From Candidatus Bathyarchaeia archaeon (GTDB lineage: Archaea; Thermoproteota; Bathyarchaeia; Bathyarchaeales; Bathycorpusculaceae), in NCBI GenBank assembly GCA_041447175.1, contig CP166960.1, positions 829,507-893,506 on the forward strand: a stretch of DNA of 64,000 nt. The letters run 5' to 3'. The position numbers and the translations under genes are program-made. The notes below the pieces were generated by a model. That model was not told where the DNA came from, did no database searches, and worked only from the letters and a program-made list of their open reading frames with translations. Of the stretch, positions 42,687-51,688 are shown in pieces. Every line of letters begins with the position of its first letter. The first letter of the stretch is position 1.

Positions 42687-43813
42687 TTTTCTGCCTCAAT
42701 AAGGTGGATGTTTCGATGCTCAATGACCTCGTTGGGGCAATCAGCACCGAGTTTCTGGTGTACTTCAGTAACGCGTAACCCTCTAATTAGGTTTAACTCT
42801 CCACTGGTGTAGTTGGGGTTGCCTTTGGCAAACTCTTTGCCCTCCTCGTCAATGAGGCTCACAACATCACAGGCTTTAAAGTGCCCCACAACTTTTGTAA
42901 TCCCCACGGGGAGCAGGCTGGAGCCCTCCAAAATGGCGTCTTTAGCGCCCTTGTTCACGTGAATTTGCCCCTTAACCGCGGCGCCATACGCAATCCAACG
43001 CTTAATGGCAGGCATCGGCTCATGAGGCTTAAAATAGGTACCCACCTCTTTGCCAGCCAATATGTCCCCAAGGACGTTTTCTCGTCGGCTGTTGGCAATT
43101 ACAACAGGGATGCCGCATGTGGTGGCAATTTCTGCTGCTCTCACTTTGCTTTGGATGCCTCCCCGCCCAGTTTTACTTTTGCCCTCAAGCGAATTCTTCA
43201 TGGTCAAAGTAATGTTTTCCACAGAACGGATAACCACGGCGTTGGGGTTTTTGGGGTCACAGGTGTACAAGCCTTCAACATCTGAGAGAATAATCAGCAG
43301 GTCGGCTCCTACTGCGTTGGCAACTAACGCTGAGAGGATATCATTGTCGCTGAAGTTGACTTTGTAGCCTTCGTTAACAGGCGTGAGTTCCTCCACGCTG
43401 GTCACGTCATTTTCGTTAATTACGGGAACAACCCCCATCTTAAGCAACATCCCCAGCACGTCACATATGTGCACGTATGAAGCTCTGTTGGACAAGTCCT
43501 CAGCGGTGAGCAGAACCTGCGCAACTTTCAAGGCTTGTTCGCCGAAAATTTTACGGTACTTCGCCATCAAAACGCCTTGCCCTGTCGCTGCCGCGGCTTG
43601 CTGAAACACGATATCCTTGGGTTTCCCCGAGGTGCCCAGTTCCTCTTTTCCCGCAGCCACTGCACCTGAGGTGACAAAAATGATTTTGTCTCCGCCTAAA
43701 ACGGCAGCTTTAACTTGGCGGGCTAACTGCTGCATTTCCTGCTCGTCAAGTGCTCCATCGGCGGTTGTTAGACCACTTGTTCCGACTTTAACCACAACTA
43801 ATCTTGAAGACAT
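42683..43813 (-). CDS. proB: Glutamate 5-kinase with PUA domain
   Basis: 376 residues. Amino-acid kinase domain (VVKVGTSGL, FVTSGAVAAG, NENDVTSVEEL, SDNDILSALVA) then a C-terminal PUA domain (about 275-370). First step of proline synthesis; ProB-ProA operon. No proC in the window. This route is typical of bacteria and patchy in archaea. Confidence 0.95.
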   Translation of the reverse strand: MSSRLVVVKVGTSGLTTADGALDEQEMQQLARQVKAAVLGGDKIIFVTSGAVAAGKEELGTSGKPKDIVFQQAAAATGQGVLMAKYRKIFGEQALKVAQVLLTAEDLSNRASYVHICDVLGMLLKMGVVPVINENDVTSVEELTPVNEGYKVNFSDNDILSALVANAVGADLLIILSDVEGLYTCDPKNPNAVVIRSVENITLTMKNSLEGKSKTGRGGIQSKVRAAEIATTCGIPVVIANSRRENVLGDILAGKEVGTYFKPHEPMPAIKRWIAYGAAVKGQIHVNKGAKDAILEGSSLLPVGITKVVGHFKACDVVSLIDEEGKEFAKGNPNYTSGELNLIRGLRVTEVHQKLGADCPNEVIEHRNIHLIEAEK

Positions 43814-43954
43814 GTAAATTCCCTTTTTTGTTGCAAATTACACGTGGCACTTGCAGATATATCCATATGCCTTAAAAATCCAGCCCCTCAAACTGTTCGT
43901 TCCAGTTAACTTTAAAGTTTTCTTGGACATTCAAGCTTACAAACAAACAAAAGC

Positions 43955-43962
43955 TATATAAA
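43955..43962 (+). promoter_or_regulatory. TATA box of hppA
   Basis: TATATAAA in AAGCTATATAAAC, about 40 nt before the ATG at 44000, giving a leader of about 14 nt. Confidence 0.6.
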
Positions 43963-43999
43963 CACACTAGCATTCCGTATCGGAAAAGGTCGTTCAATA

Positions 44000-46153
44000 A
44001 TGGTCTTACCTCTCCAAAATGTCTTTGGAATAACCGTTCTTGATTCGTCAGCTGTCTTCTGGATTGCGCCCATCGCGGGTTTCTTGGCTGTTTTTGTTTC
44101 CCTTTATCTCATGCGCCGCATTGGCAAGATGAGTTCAGGTGGACCCAAAGCAGTCGAAGTCGGCGAAGCAATCCGCGAAGGTGCCTACGCATTTCTAAAA
44201 CGGCAATACAAAACCATCGCTATCATAACCGCTGTTCTTTTCGTTTTGCTGACAGTTGCGCTGGGCTTTAACACTGCAATCGCGTTCTTGGTGGGTGCAG
44301 TTGCTTCTTTAGCCGCAGGGTACATCGCAATGGACAACGCCACCAAGGCAAACGTCCGAACTGTTGCAGCAGCAAAAAACGGCGCTGAAGCTGCTCTAAA
44401 AACCGCCTTCTATGGTGGAGCCACCATGGGCATGGCTGTTGTGGGCTTGTCCCTTTTAGGTGTAAGCTTTTTGTTTTTGATTTACGGCGGATATCACGCT
44501 TTGTTTGGACCTCTACCCGTTTCTGAAGCTGCAGAATTAGGCAGAAACGCAGCCAGCGGAATCGTTGGCATGGGTTTTGGTGCCTCCCTGATTGCACTGT
44601 TTGCGCAGCTAGGAGGCGGCATCTACACCAAAGCTGCAGACATCGGCGCTGATCTCGTGGGCAAAGTCGAAGCAGGCATACCTGAAGATGACCCCCGCAA
44701 TCCCGCATGCATTGCCGACAACGTCGGAGACAACGTAGGCGACTCCGCGGGTCGAGGAGCTGACTTGTTTGAGTCTGCAACAGGCGAAAACATTGGAGGC
44801 ATGGTTATTGGTGGGTTAATTAGCATGGTTACGGGAAACTTGATTTTCCTGATATTCCCACTTATCGCTCGTGCGTTGGGCATTTTTGCTACACTGGTTG
44901 GTATGCCGTTTGTTAAGCTTAATGAAGCTGAAGCAAAGCACCCTATGAAGGCACTTCGAAAGGGGCTTATGGTGACAACCATTGTTTCGGCAGTGCTCTT
45001 TGGGATTGTTTCCGTCTTTCTGTTAGGCAGTCTGTATCTTTACTACTGTTTGCTTGCTGGGTTAGCTGCAAGCGTAGCCATTGATTACATAACTGACTAC
45101 TACACAGGAAGAGACCGAACCCCAGTCAAAAAAATCGCCAAAGCCAGCGAAACCGGAAGCGCCACGAACATAATCACAGGTTTAGCCGTCGGCTTAGAAA
45201 CAACCGCCTTGCCCATAATCGCGTTGGTTATTGCGCTTCTTGTCTCATACTTCTTTGGAACCCAATTTGCCGCCCAAATCGGCATTGACCCCTTCATCGG
45301 CGGTGTCTACGGCACCACCCTTGCAACAATGGGTATGCTGGCAGTCATGGGTATGGTTCTCGCCTTAGACGGTTTTGGTCCAATCGCAGACAACGCAGCT
45401 GGCATCGCCGAAATGTCCGGCGAAAAAGGCGCCGAAGAAACAATGGACGCCCTTGACGCAGTGGGCAACACCACCAAGGCATTAACCAAAGGCTTCGCGT
45501 TGGGTTCTGCGTTGCTGGCGGCTCAGCTGCTGTTCCAAACGTACGCGCAGGAAGTTGACGCCCAACTAGGCATAACCTTAGCCGTGGACATCTCCCAGCC
45601 AGTAGTGCTCATCGCTGCCTTCATCGGAGCCATGCTGCCCTTCCTGTTCTCATCCCAAGCCATCAGCGCTGTAGGCAAAGCAGCCTCAGAAATGGTCGCC
45701 GAAGTTCGCCGCCAATTCAAAGAAAAACCAGGCATCCTGCAAGGCACCGATAAACCCGACTACGGAAGCGCAGTGGACATCAGCACAAAATCCGCCCTCA
45801 AAGGCATGATTCTTCCGGGCGTTGTGGTTCTGGTGGTTCCCCTGGTTGTGGGTATCCTCCTGGGGCCCTCAGCCGTAGGAGCACTAGTGATTGGCGCCAC
45901 ACTAACCGCGGTTCCCTTAGCCTTGCTGATGAACACAGGCGGAGGCGCTTGGGACAACGCCAAGAAACACATCGAAGCAGGCAACTTAGGCGGCAAAAAC
46001 AGCCCAGCGCACCAAGCGGCAGTTGTCGGCGACACCGTGGGTGACCCCCTCAAGGACACCGCTGGACCCAGCTTGCACGTGCTAATCAAGCTGCTGAGCA
46101 CGCTCTCCATCGTGTTCATCCCGCTGTTCATCAACCTGCTCCACCTGATATAG
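44000..46153 (+). CDS. hppA: Membrane-bound H+-translocating pyrophosphatase, K+-independent type
   Basis: 717 residues, about 16 membrane helices. Signature [20 protein letters not shown] and [15 protein letters not shown] for Mg-PPi binding, and [16 protein letters not shown] at the end. At the site that separates K+-dependent from K+-independent enzymes it reads [16 protein letters not shown]: Lys rather than Ala, the K+-independent form. The pump uses PPi from biosynthesis to build an ion gradient. Confidence 0.96.
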   Translation: MVLPLQNVFGITVLDSSAVFWIAPIAGFLAVFVSLYLMRRIGKMSSGGPKAVEVGEAIREGAYAFLKRQYKTIAIITAVLFVLLTVALGFNTAIAFLVGAVASLAAGYIAMDNATKANVRTVAAAKNGAEAALKTAFYGGATMGMAVVGLSLLGVSFLFLIYGGYHALFGPLPVSEAAELGRNAASGIVGMGFGASLIALFAQLGGGIYTKAADIGADLVGKVEAGIPEDDPRNPACIADNVGDNVGDSAGRGADLFESATGENIGGMVIGGLISMVTGNLIFLIFPLIARALGIFATLVGMPFVKLNEAEAKHPMKALRKGLMVTTIVSAVLFGIVSVFLLGSLYLYYCLLAGLAASVAIDYITDYYTGRDRTPVKKIAKASETGSATNIITGLAVGLETTALPIIALVIALLVSYFFGTQFAAQIGIDPFIGGVYGTTLATMGMLAVMGMVLALDGFGPIADNAAGIAEMSGEKGAEETMDALDAVGNTTKALTKGFALGSALLAAQLLFQTYAQEVDAQLGITLAVDISQPVVLIAAFIGAMLPFLFSSQAISAVGKAASEMVAEVRRQFKEKPGILQGTDKPDYGSAVDISTKSALKGMILPGVVVLVVPLVVGILLGPSAVGALVIGATLTAVPLALLMNTGGGAWDNAKKHIEAGNLGGKNSPAHQAAVVGDTVGDPLKDTAGPSLHVLIKLLSTLSIVFIPLFINLLHLI

Positions 46154-46165
46154 GCGGAACCCAAA

Positions 46166-46182
46166 GGGAAGTTTTTCTTCCC
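46166..46182 (+). terminator. Hairpin after hppA
   Basis: GGGAAG-TTTTT-CTTCCC followed by a T-rich tract (46187-46194), 12 nt after the stop. Confidence 0.55.
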
Positions 46183-46419
46183 ACCCTTTTTCTTTCAAAC
46201 AAGTTTCTTTGTTCTGTTGGGTCTTGTCTTTTAGCGGAAAGTAGACCCCTCTATAGGTTCTGCATACAATTGTTAATGGCATCCAAATAGGCTCCAAATA
46301 GGTTGCGCCGAGTCCGGTTTGCTTCTTTTTGAGGGCGCCACATACAATATAACAGACCATCGGCTATACTATAACAGGTGAATCCAGCAGTTTGCATGAG
46401 TATTCGCCAAGGTGAGGTT

Positions 46420-47079
46420 ATGGCTTTTTTTACTAACCGAACGGAAGCGGGACAAAAACTTGCCTCCGCCCTCCAAGGTGTAGCGGACAAAGATGCGCTG
46501 GTGTTAGCCGTTCCCCGCGGAGGCGTCGTTGTTGGTTACGAAGTGGCTCGCGCCCTGAACCTTGAGTTGGATGTTATTATCACCAAAAAAATTGGGGCAC
46601 CTGGGAATCCTGAACTTGCCATAGGCGCCGTCGCCGAAGACGGATTCGCTCTGGTTGATGCTGCGTTAGTCTCCATGGTGAGGGCACCTAAAGACTACGT
46701 TGAAGCGGAAACCGAACGGCAAACCGCCGAAATTCAACGTCGCCTCAAAAGCTACCGCCAAAACCAGCCTACTCCAAAAATTGCGGGCAGACAGGTGATT
46801 TTGGTTGATGACGGCATCGCCACGGGCTCAACTCTTACGGCTGCCATACGCTCGCTCAAAAAAAGGGGCGCCAAAACCGTAACCGTAGCCGTCCCAGTGG
46901 GTCCACCCGAAGTCATCCGCAACCTTAAACAAAAAGCTGACCAGGTAGTTTGCCTTTTTACGCCTGAACCATTCTACGCAATTGGAGAATTCTACGACGA
47001 TTTTGACCAAACTACTGACCAAGAAGTCATCGAGCTGCTGAGTTTGTGCAGAAAACAAAAAGCGAAGGTGACAAATTGA
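46420..47079 (+). CDS. Phosphoribosyltransferase
   Basis: 219 residues from ATG 46420, right after AAGGTGAGG; ATG 46396 and GTG 46378 are upstream options. NRTEAGQKLASAL and PRGGVVVGYEVARAL start the family, VILVDDGIATGSTLTAAIRS is the PRPP loop. Such stand-alone PRTase proteins occur next to or fused with dienelactone-type hydrolases, as here. Substrate unknown. Confidence 0.88.
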   Translation: MAFFTNRTEAGQKLASALQGVADKDALVLAVPRGGVVVGYEVARALNLELDVIITKKIGAPGNPELAIGAVAEDGFALVDAALVSMVRAPKDYVEAETERQTAEIQRRLKSYRQNQPTPKIAGRQVILVDDGIATGSTLTAAIRSLKKRGAKTVTVAVPVGPPEVIRNLKQKADQVVCLFTPEPFYAIGEFYDDFDQTTDQEVIELLSLCRKQKAKVTN

Positions 47080-47732
47080 GGTCGGTTCATGCTGGCAAAA
47101 CCGATGTTGAGATTCCTGTAGGGAACGAATTCATAAGGGGAACCCTCACAATTCCTCAAAATGCAAAAGCCATTGTAGTTTTTGCACATGGAAGTGGTAG
47201 CGGCAGGTTTAGCCCGCGGAACACGTATGTCGCGCAGTTGATTAACACAGCTGATGTAGCGACGCTGTTGATTGATTTGTTAACAGCAAACGAAGCTGAA
47301 CAAGACGAATACACAGGCGAGTACCGTTTTGATGTGCAAAAACTTGCAGGGCGCCTTCTGGACGCGACACAATGGCTAAAATGCAACTCTCAAACCCAAA
47401 CCCTGAGAATGGGTTATTTTGGAGCCAGCACCGGAGCCGCCGCAGCCTTAATTGCATCTGCACAAGTTCCTGTGGAAGTTAAAGCGGTAGTTTCCCGAGG
47501 CGGAAGACCCGACTTAGCCAAAGAAAGCCTCACCAAAGTTAGGGTGCCAACCTTGCTTATTGTTGGGGGAAAAGACACCGAAGTTCTCAGGTTGAATCAA
47601 GAAGCCCTCAGGCTCATTTCTGCAGAAAAGAAACTGGAGGTGATTTCTGGGGCAACACACCTGTTTGAGGAACCTGGAAAACTCGAGGAAGCCGCCGCGT
47701 TAGCTCTGGACTGGTTTAAAAAATACCTCTAA
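47076..47732 (+). CDS. Alpha/beta hydrolase, dienelactone-hydrolase-like
   Basis: 218 residues from TTG 47076, whose TTGA overlaps the PRTase stop, with AAGGTGA before it (a GTG at 47046 is also in frame). FAHGSGSGRFSPRN oxyanion region, GYFGASTGAAAAL nucleophile elbow (Ser), Asp in GGKDTEV, His in GATHLF. Linked with the phosphoribosyltransferase in many genomes; the shared pathway is unknown. Confidence 0.85.
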   Translation: MRSVHAGKTDVEIPVGNEFIRGTLTIPQNAKAIVVFAHGSGSGRFSPRNTYVAQLINTADVATLLIDLLTANEAEQDEYTGEYRFDVQKLAGRLLDATQWLKCNSQTQTLRMGYFGASTGAAAALIASAQVPVEVKAVVSRGGRPDLAKESLTKVRVPTLLIVGGKDTEVLRLNQEALRLISAEKKLEVISGATHLFEEPGKLEEAAALALDWFKKYL

Positions 47733-47746
47733 CAAAGCCTGATTAC

Positions 47747-48883
47747 TCACAGTTTCCATTGAAGGCTAAAGCTGCCCTCCTCAGTTAAGTTAACCCGTGT
47801 ACCCATTTTTTCGCCTTCACGATTCAAAACTGATTCGAGCCAAGCTACATCATTTGTCTGAGGACACCTTTTCTGAAAACTCTTAGTTAACATCGGCACC
47901 ATCCTCAAGGAAACAAGGTTTCCAGTTCCTGCATCCGCATCAGAAAAGTACATCAAGCTAATGTCTCCGCGAAACTTTTCGTAGCCGCCAATGCCTGCGT
48001 AGTCATTGAGGAAGTCGCCGCAACCGTAGAGTATAAGTTTACCCCCATAAACCTCAATGCCCTTGACATGATGCGAAGAGTGCCCATACACTAAGTCGAC
48101 GCCTGCGTCGTCAATTAATTCGTGAAAAAAAGTGGTCGGGTCCGCTTCAATACTATACCCCCAATTCTGCCCGTAATGAACGGAAAAAACAACGAGGTCC
48201 CCACGTTTTTTGAAGCGTTTCACTTGATTGTGTATGCGTTTGACTGTTTGCTTAGAGTAGTCTTGCAACAAGTTTACGCCGGGTCTGTTTTCGGTGGCTG
48301 CCCAATCCTTAGGAACACCACCGTCTAAGGTGCAGTACGCAAAAAAAAGCACGCGCCCCTTTTCTGGAACGGACAAAACCGCGGGTCTCCTTGCTTCCTC
48401 AACATTTTTTCCAGCTCCAGCATACTGCACTTCAATTTTTTGGAGAGATTGAAGAGTTTCAGAGAGCCCCGAATAACCATAATCAAGCACATGGTTATTT
48501 GCTAAAGCGACGCAGTCGATGTGCGCCCGCAAAAGACAGAGAGCATTTTTTGGGTTCATTCGGTAGGTTACGCTTTTACCTACCCATGGATGACTGCGTT
48601 GGGTTATGCTGGTTTCCAAATTCGCCACCCGCACGTCAGGGGCAGCGCGTTCAAGCTCCTCCAATGCGTCACCCCAAACGTAGTCAAAATCGACAGGGCA
48701 TAGGATAGCCCCGCTGGTTTTTTCGGCAAACCGGACGTATTCACGGGCATCTTTCACGTAGGGTTCATGAAGTGACGGATTTGAGGGGTACGGCAGCACC
48801 TGATCTATGCCTCTGCCCGTCATGACATCTCCGCATAGGAAAAGCCGAATTTTTTGGTCATCTGGTTTTTTAGGTGAAATCAT
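47747..48883 (-). CDS. CapA family protein (metallophosphatase-like)
   Basis: 378 residues. LFLCGDVMTGRGIDQVLP, VANLETSIT, VALANNHVLDYGYSGL and VYGHSSHHVKGIEVYGGKLI are the CapA/PgsA blocks. CapA proteins work in poly-gamma-glutamate synthesis in bacteria; no capBC partner here, so the role is open. No signal peptide is seen. Confidence 0.9.
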   Translation of the reverse strand: MISPKKPDDQKIRLFLCGDVMTGRGIDQVLPYPSNPSLHEPYVKDAREYVRFAEKTSGAILCPVDFDYVWGDALEELERAAPDVRVANLETSITQRSHPWVGKSVTYRMNPKNALCLLRAHIDCVALANNHVLDYGYSGLSETLQSLQKIEVQYAGAGKNVEEARRPAVLSVPEKGRVLFFAYCTLDGGVPKDWAATENRPGVNLLQDYSKQTVKRIHNQVKRFKKRGDLVVFSVHYGQNWGYSIEADPTTFFHELIDDAGVDLVYGHSSHHVKGIEVYGGKLILYGCGDFLNDYAGIGGYEKFRGDISLMYFSDADAGTGNLVSLRMVPMLTKSFQKRCPQTNDVAWLESVLNREGEKMGTRVNLTEEGSFSLQWKL

Positions 48884-48997
48884 GCCGCCTAATGCCAGAT
48901 TCGCAGCTAGCAGATTCTCCGTATATCTCTCTCCTAAATCGGTCTCTGGAACTGTGAAGGAGAGCCGCCGCGGTAAATGAAAAGGGCGAATTAGGCT

Positions 48998-49345
48998 CTA
49001 TTGTGATAGGTAGGTTGCAGGGCATAGGAGTTTTTCTTGTTCCTCGCTGATTAGGCTCTCCGCTTTTAACTCTTCAGCTATTTTTTTGCCTAACTCGGTT
49101 AAGTAGTAAATTTTGTATGTGTTACGTCCGTTCCTTGAGACTTTCATGTCTTCATTGAAAAGACCTGCATCACGCAGCAACTCGCAGTTTTTAAGGTCTG
49201 CTGAGGGAATCATCATTCCTGCGCTGGCCTCTAAGTACCATAAACCTTGCTCTTTGTTTTCTAAGGCGGCTAAGAGGTATTTTTTGAAGACGCCTGTTCT
49301 GCACCTAATATAGTCGGATAGGAAGTCGCCAAGTCTTTGTGACAT
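48998..49345 (-). CDS. Winged-helix DNA-binding protein
   Basis: 115 residues from ATG 49345. Cys-free N-terminal helix pair, then SADLKNCELLRDAGLFNEDM and a wing NTYKIYYLTELGKKIAEEL. Likely transcription regulator. Confidence 0.6.
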   Translation of the reverse strand: MSQRLGDFLSDYIRCRTGVFKKYLLAALENKEQGLWYLEASAGMMIPSADLKNCELLRDAGLFNEDMKVSRNGRNTYKIYYLTELGKKIAEELKAESLISEEQEKLLCPATYLSQ

Positions 49346-49551
49346 ATTAATCAAGAATATTGAAGGTTAAAGCAAATTTAAGGTTTATCTAACCCCACCC
49401 AAGACGCGAAACAGTAGAAAACGCACAACTTCCAGACCTGCGCTTCTTTCACTTTAATTGACCCCTCCCCCCTGCATCAAAGAGTTGCTTTTACGATAGC
49501 TTAAAAGCAGAAAAACAACCAACACAGTCCAAAACAAAACGGCGAAAAAAC

Positions 49552-50277
49552 ATGTCCCAAGGCCTCCTAATCCAACAACCAACAGCAACCCAAACCAACC
49601 AAACACTATTCTCACTAAACATGCCCAACGTAACAGACCTATTTCCCGGCTTTAAACCCGGAGACTTCGCGGTTGTCTACGGTTCACCAACCATAAACTC
49701 AGTCATGTCCCTACTTTGCGTACGCGCCCAACTGCCTACCCAACTAGGAGGCTTAAACAGCAACGTCGTCTTCATCGAAGGCGGAAACACCTTTCGCCAA
49801 GCAAAAATCGCGCGGTTCGCTCAAATTCATCACCTCAACCCAAAAAAAGCATTAAACCGTATCTGCCTTACACAAGCATTCACAGCATACCAGATAACCA
49901 ACATCATCTTAGAACGCCTTCACAGCATCATGGAAAAAAATGGTGCAAAGCTTGTAATAATCTCTGACATCGCAGGGCTATTTCTTAACGAAGACATCCC
50001 TGAGGAAGAAGCCAAACGAGCTTACAGTCAACTAACTGCCTACCTTCAAGACTTTGCCCGACAAAACCAAGTGATTGTAATCGCAACATACCTTTCCCGT
50101 CAAAACTGCAGCCGCCACCGATACCTTCGTGAGGTTTCCTTCGATAACGCTACTGTCGTGACTGCTTTTCGGCAGACACCTTACGACCGTGAATTTACGT
50201 TGGAAAAACACCCCCAGTTCATGTTGGGAACAGCGGATTTTTCCTTGGAACACCTGCCCTTAACTGATTTCATGTGA
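49552..50277 (+). CDS. RecA/RadA-fold paralogue without canonical Walker A
   Basis: 241 residues. MPNVTDLFPGFKPGDFAVVY followed by GSPTINSVMSLLC occupies the P-loop position of the RadA fold, but there is no GK[ST]. NVVFIEGGNTFRQAKIARFA, KLVIISDIAGLF (Walker B place) and VIVIATYLSRQN complete the core. Comparable to RadA paralogues (aRadC/RadB type) that modulate recombination; the lost Lys suggests weak or no ATP hydrolysis. Confidence 0.65.
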   Translation: MSQGLLIQQPTATQTNQTLFSLNMPNVTDLFPGFKPGDFAVVYGSPTINSVMSLLCVRAQLPTQLGGLNSNVVFIEGGNTFRQAKIARFAQIHHLNPKKALNRICLTQAFTAYQITNIILERLHSIMEKNGAKLVIISDIAGLFLNEDIPEEEAKRAYSQLTAYLQDFARQNQVIVIATYLSRQNCSRHRYLREVSFDNATVVTAFRQTPYDREFTLEKHPQFMLGTADFSLEHLPLTDFM

Positions 50278-50294
50278 TGCAAGGCGTTGGCACC

Positions 50295-50402
50295 TTAACT
50301 TGCCTGAGCCTTAGTCGCTTCAAGGTTAAACGTCACCCGTTCACATTTCTTGTAAATTGGCGTTATTGTGGATGTTTGCAGCGTATTTTCCTGATTTTGC
50401 AT
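50295..50402 (-). CDS. 35-residue small ORF
   Basis: ATG about 33 nt from a TTTATACA box on the minus strand. MQNQENTLQTSTITPIYKKC start, ends NLEATKAQAS. Polar; no family. Plausible near-leaderless gene. Confidence 0.35.
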   Translation of the reverse strand: MQNQENTLQTSTITPIYKKCERVTFNLEATKAQAS

Positions 50403-50498
50403 CGATGTGTTTAAGTTTTCATAATTTTTATGTATAAATCTCAACTAGCCTTTTATTCAATTACTGCTTAATTAATAAACAAGAAAAGGCGAAGAAAA

Positions 50499-50573
50499 AT
50501 GAAAAACAAAACGGCGGTAAAAAAGACCCTTGTTGCAGAAAAGTATAACGTTGTTTACTTCAGCCATATCTGA
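50499..50573 (+). CDS. 24-residue leader-like ORF
   Basis: MKNKTAVKKTLVAEKYNVVY then FSHI and TGA; AAAAGGCGAAG just upstream. Its stop abuts the GGAGG of the next ORF, so it may be a coupling leader. A TGTATAAATC box is at 50431-50440. Confidence 0.4.
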   Translation: MKNKTAVKKTLVAEKYNVVYFSHI

Positions 50574-50587
50574 AAGGAGGCGGAAAG

Positions 50588-50701
50588 ATGATTGAACTTT
50601 CAAGTCTTGTTTGGATTGGGCTGGGGGCAGGCGTTCTGCTGTTAACCTTCACAAGGTACGCTGTTTCCTACAGGAGGCGAATGCGAACCGAACTGTACTA
50701 A
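50588..50701 (+). CDS. 37-residue single-pass membrane peptide
   Basis: AAAGGAGGCGGAAAG gives a strong ribosome site 6 nt before ATG. One hydrophobic helix (SLVWIGLGAGVLLLTF) then a basic, Tyr-rich tail (YRRRMRTELY). No family recognised. Confidence 0.6.
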   Translation: MIELSSLVWIGLGAGVLLLTFTRYAVSYRRRMRTELY

Positions 50702-50977
50702 ACAAAAAATCTGAAAAAAGCGCCTTTACGATAGAAGGGCGTGAAATATCAGAGCCAGTGAAGTGTAAGGATTGCATATGGTGGTATGCAATTAAATAAC
50801 AACTAAAATAAGCGCAGCCAAGAAGAAGAGGTTCTAGTGTAAATCACTGGGGCCCTTCTTTCCTCGTAGATGCTTGAGGCGTCTGAGAGCTATCTTTTTC
50901 AAGTTCGCATTGTTGTTGACGGAATTGGTTAGAAAAATATTTTAATGCAGATGAGACAAATGTAGGTGAGGATAAAA
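50702..50977. other. Intergenic, weak Cys-containing frame
   Basis: A frame without clear start ends VKCKDCIWWYAIK (50758-50799). A possible hairpin AGTG-TAAAT-CACT (50837-50849) follows. The AGGTGAGG before 50978 belongs to the next gene. Confidence 0.35.
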
Positions 50978-51217
50978 ATGCCTACAGCGTTTGTGTTGAT
51001 TAACACTGAAATTGGCTCTGAAGCCGATGTTCTTAAAGAGCTAAGAAAAGTTGAAGGCGTCGAGGAATCATCAGCTGTCTACGGCGTCTATGACATCGTC
51101 GCCCGCGTTCGTGCAGATACAATGGACCGACTAAAAGAAATCGTAACTTGGCGAATTCGCAGACTTGACAAAGTGCGTTCAACGCTAACTATGATTGTTG
51201 TAGAAGAAAAACAGTAA
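50978..51217 (+). CDS. Stand-alone Lrp/AsnC ligand-binding (RAM) domain protein
   Basis: 79 residues from ATG 50978. TAFVLINTEIGSEADVLKEL, AVYGVYDIVARVRADTMDRL is the RAM domain; no DNA-binding helix. Similar to 60138-60365. Stand-alone RAM proteins bind amino acids and may modulate full-length Lrp regulators. Confidence 0.9.
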   Translation: MPTAFVLINTEIGSEADVLKELRKVEGVEESSAVYGVYDIVARVRADTMDRLKEIVTWRIRRLDKVRSTLTMIVVEEKQ

Positions 51218-51327
51218 CTTTCTTTTCTTTCTTAACATAACCATCGGTCAGAATGAAGTTTTAGTGTAACTGTTATAGGCTCTATCCACCAACAAATTTT
51301 TAAAAACAAACCCGAACAAAAACACGA

Positions 51328-51453
51328 ATGGTGATTTTTTTGCCGAAAGACAAAATTGAATTTCAATGCCCTTGGTGTGGGGTCCTTTTTGAAGATGCAC
51401 GACAACTAGAGATACATGCCCGAAACCACTACGCAAAACAAAGCCGTCTATAA
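51328..51453 (+). CDS. 41-residue C2H2 zinc-finger protein
   Basis: CPWCGVLFEDARQLEIHARN followed by HY: Cys-x2-Cys-x12-His-x3/4-His, a complete single C2H2 finger. A TTTTTAAAA box is at 51297-51305. Single-finger micro-proteins of this kind are regulators in some archaea. Confidence 0.65.
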   Translation: MVIFLPKDKIEFQCPWCGVLFEDARQLEIHARNHYAKQSRL

Positions 51454-51688
51454 GGTCGCCCTCTAAATATTACATTTTTTGTTTTTTCTTCACAAAGTAT
51501 ATTTTTCAGAGAAACCACTAACTGTTAAGCCCATTTGGATTTATTTGAGTAAATTGAAAATGCCTTCTTCATTAAAGTTCACCTTTCACATGTAGTGCAG
51601 GCGATAAATTTACTCTTTGTATTCTGAAGGGGCTTGCCACATAGCAGTTTGCCACTGCTTAAAAGGCCATAATTTGAGGCGAAGGAAC

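Noticed and set aside
50702-50799. Frame ending VKCKDCIWWYAIK as a gene
   Set aside because: No start codon with ribosome site; too short to judge, kept only as a note.
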